Source: Gammaproteobacteria bacterium (GTDB lineage Bacteria > Pseudomonadota > Gammaproteobacteria > GCA-001735895). From it: DNA of 7,668 bases. This document shows positions 5,985 to 7,668 of this stretch, in pieces. The position numbers were made by a program, and so were the translations under genes. Location: the NCBI GenBank assembly GCA_003645435.1, contig QNFD01000116.1, positions 1 through 7,668 of the forward strand, written 5' to 3'. Below the pieces are notes generated by a model. That model was not told the origin of the DNA, ran no database searches, and was given only the letters and a program-made list of their open reading frames with translations. How positions within the stretch are numbered: position 1 is the stretch's first letter; every line of letters starts with the position of its first letter.

Positions 5985-7668
5985 ATGACCCAGTTTACCA
6001 ACCTGTTCCAGCCAATCGAGTTACGCCACAAAACACTGCGCAACCGCATCGTTTTCGGTGCGCACACCGCCAACATGTCCGAACAGGGCCTGCCCGGGGA
6101 GCGGCATCGCGCTTATTACGAGGAACGCGCTATCGGCGGTGCGGCGATGATCGTGGTCGAACCGATGCCGGTGCATCGTACCGCGGTGTTGACACGCGGC
6201 AATTTTCGCCATGACGACGATGCCGTGATTCCGCATTTTCGAAAGATTACCGAGGCGGTTCACCAACACGGTAGCATCATTTTGCAACAACTCTACCATG
6301 TTGGTCAGCATGGCGATGCCGACCTCTCGTTCGCGCCCAACTGGTCGCCCTCGGGCCTGCCGTCATACCATGACTCGGATGGCAGCCACCAAATGTCCGA
6401 GAGTGAAATCCTGGAAATCATCGACGCCTTTGCGCGTGCCGCGGTTCGATGTCAAAAGGCGGGTTTCGATGGCGTCGATGTTTTCGCCGCTTACCATTCC
6501 CTGCTCGAACAATTCTGGTCGAACTGGTCAAATCATCGACATGACCAATGGGGTGGTTCGCTTGAAAATCGTGCACGTTTATCGCTTTCGATCATCAATG
6601 CCATTCGCGCAGCCTGTGGTGAAGAGTTTATCATCGGTATGTCGATCGGTTATGCGGAATCGACACCCTTTGTGATGTCACTCGAAGATTTCCAGGCCGT
6701 TATTACACTGCACGACCAGACTGCCCAGCTCGACTATGTGTCCTGTGGCTCGGGTAACTATGTCGATTACGACCGGGTGATGCCAACCTTTGTGCATGCA
6801 GAAAAACTCGGGGTTCCGCTGGCGGCGGCACTCAAATCCGTAGTTAAGAATACGCGGGTGACCGCCGAGAGTCATATTCGCACACCCGAGAACGCCGACT
6901 ACGTGATCGCCAGCGGCGATGCCGACATGGTTTCTGTTGTGCGCGGACAAATTGCAGATCCACATCTGGCCAATAAGGCGAATGAAGGCCGCGCCGAAGA
7001 TATTCGAGGCTGTATTTCCTGCAACCAGATGTGCTGGGGCCGACGCTCACGCGATTACTGGATTTCCTGCCTGGTAAACCCCTCGGCCGGACGTGAGTTC
7101 GAATGGGGCGGCGATCGCTTTGTCGCGAGCAAAACCCCGAAAAAAATTCTTGTCGTCGGCGGCGGCCCGGCTGGTTTGGAAGCGGCGCGCGTCCTGGCGG
7201 AACGGGGTCATAAGGTGACACTCGCCGAGGCCCTCGGCGATCTCGGCGGACAATTCAGGCTTGCCGGACTGGCGCCGCGACGCGGTCAGATTACCGAGCT
7301 AATTAGCTGGTATCTTCTCCAGTTCGAAAAACTGGGAGTCGAGGTCCAGTATTTTTCACCAATGGATGACCAGGATATTATAGAATTCGGCGCCGATGAG
7401 GTTATCCTCGCGACTGGCTCCATGCCTGACGGTCTCGCGCGTCAGCGCTTCTTACCAACAGCAGACAAACTACCCGGTCTTGATAATGGCAACGTCTGGT
7501 CCTGCGAGGAAGTGATGCGCGACCAGGCCACACTCGGTAACGCGGTTATCCTGCTCGACGAGGGCGGCAACTGGAGAGGTACCGGAACCGCGCTCTACCT
7601 GTTGGAGAAAGGACACCAGGTCACCATTGTTACGCCGGATGCATACATCGGTAAGGAACTCACGCGTA
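5985..7668 (+). CDS. FMN/4Fe-4S/FAD oxidoreductase of the Old Yellow Enzyme / 2,4-dienoyl-CoA reductase / trimethylamine dehydrogenase type, 3' truncated
   Basis: The frame is open from ATG 5985 to the window end: 561 codons, where family members usually have about 650-730. The N-terminal FMN barrel spans about 1-335: FQPIELRHKTLRNRIV start, the WGGSLENRARLS helix, and the FMN-phosphate-type motif VVRGQIADPH with Arg320. Cys343, Cys346, Cys350 and Cys362 (C-x2-C-x3-C-x11-C) form the 4Fe-4S site with the spacing of dienoyl-CoA reductase. A flavin/dinucleotide domain follows: VVGGGPAGLEAA from 390, then VILATGS (473-479). A second dinucleotide-type segment starts near 520 (VILLDEGG). These enzymes pass electrons through FMN, the cluster and FAD, and oxidise N-methylated amines or reduce conjugated bonds. 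Phe167 and Tyr170 replace the usual active-site His residues, and Ser172 stands where FadH has its catalytic Tyr, so the substrate is open. It is transcribed divergently from the enolase gene. No clear Shine-Dalgarno is seen; the start rests on family alignment. Confidence 0.9.
   Translation, partial: MTQFTNLFQPIELRHKTLRNRIVFGAHTANMSEQGLPGERHRAYYEERAIGGAAMIVVEPMPVHRTAVLTRGNFRHDDDAVIPHFRKITEAVHQHGSIILQQLYHVGQHGDADLSFAPNWSPSGLPSYHDSDGSHQMSESEILEIIDAFARAAVRCQKAGFDGVDVFAAYHSLLEQFWSNWSNHRHDQWGGSLENRARLSLSIINAIRAACGEEFIIGMSIGYAESTPFVMSLEDFQAVITLHDQTAQLDYVSCGSGNYVDYDRVMPTFVHAEKLGVPLAAALKSVVKNTRVTAESHIRTPENADYVIASGDADMVSVVRGQIADPHLANKANEGRAEDIRGCISCNQMCWGRRSRDYWISCLVNPSAGREFEWGGDRFVASKTPKKILVVGGGPAGLEAARVLAERGHKVTLAEALGDLGGQFRLAGLAPRRGQITELISWYLLQFEKLGVEVQYFSPMDDQDIIEFGADEVILATGSMPDGLARQRFLPTADKLPGLDNGNVWSCEEVMRDQATLGNAVILLDEGGNWRGTGTALYLLEKGHQVTIVTPDAYIGKELTR

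Noticed and set aside
6021..7253. Several open frames on both strands inside the oxidoreductase region
   Set aside because: The plus-strand frame from 5985 is open to the edge and carries conserved motifs throughout, so the overlapping frames (6021-6311, 6298-6675, 6678-6965, 6844-7253) are shadows.

Overview
The window looks like ordinary chromosomal DNA from a free-living proteobacterium, possibly a marine or environmental gammaproteobacterium. This rests on Shine-Dalgarno-led operons, closely spaced genes and protein families common in that group, and no taxonomic marker gene is present, so the assignment is weak. No tRNA, rRNA, CRISPR array, insertion sequence, integrase or phage gene was seen.

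Layout. Positions 1-1034 (+) hold the 3' part of an S33-type alpha/beta-hydrolase peptidase whose start lies outside the window. Facing it is a small unrecognised protein (1128-1478/1484, -). A minus-strand run follows. Read in its transcription direction it is: a mandelate-racemase-type enolase-superfamily enzyme (5861-4626), a NylB/class C beta-lactamase-like serine hydrolase (4609-3449), a YciI-like protein (3373-3056), a DUF2241/ACT-domain protein (3024-2623) and an aminoglycoside-phosphotransferase-fold kinase (2626-1622). On the plus strand, divergent from the enolase gene, a large FMN/4Fe-4S/FAD oxidoreductase of the Old Yellow Enzyme / 2,4-dienoyl-CoA reductase / trimethylamine dehydrogenase type starts at 5985 and runs open off the right edge.

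How the genes may work together. The oxidoreductase and the enolase gene share a 123-base divergent promoter region. It contains a plausible minus-strand promoter with a palindrome in its spacer. The enolase and serine hydrolase genes are 16 bases apart and almost certainly co-transcribed. The arrangement suggests a small-molecule catabolic locus combining C-N/C-C redox chemistry, carbon-acid dehydration or epimerisation, and amide/ester hydrolysis. The substrate cannot be read from the sequence. The YciI, ACT and kinase genes form a second tight unit (30-base gap, then a 4-base ATGA overlap) that may be separately transcribed.

The most notable points are two active-site departures. The enolase-superfamily protein has Gly where the first metal-binding Asp is expected. 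The oxidoreductase has Phe and Tyr where typical Old Yellow Enzymes have their substrate-binding His residues. Both may define under-studied subfamilies rather than dead enzymes. Nothing in the window amounts to a clearly new biological system.
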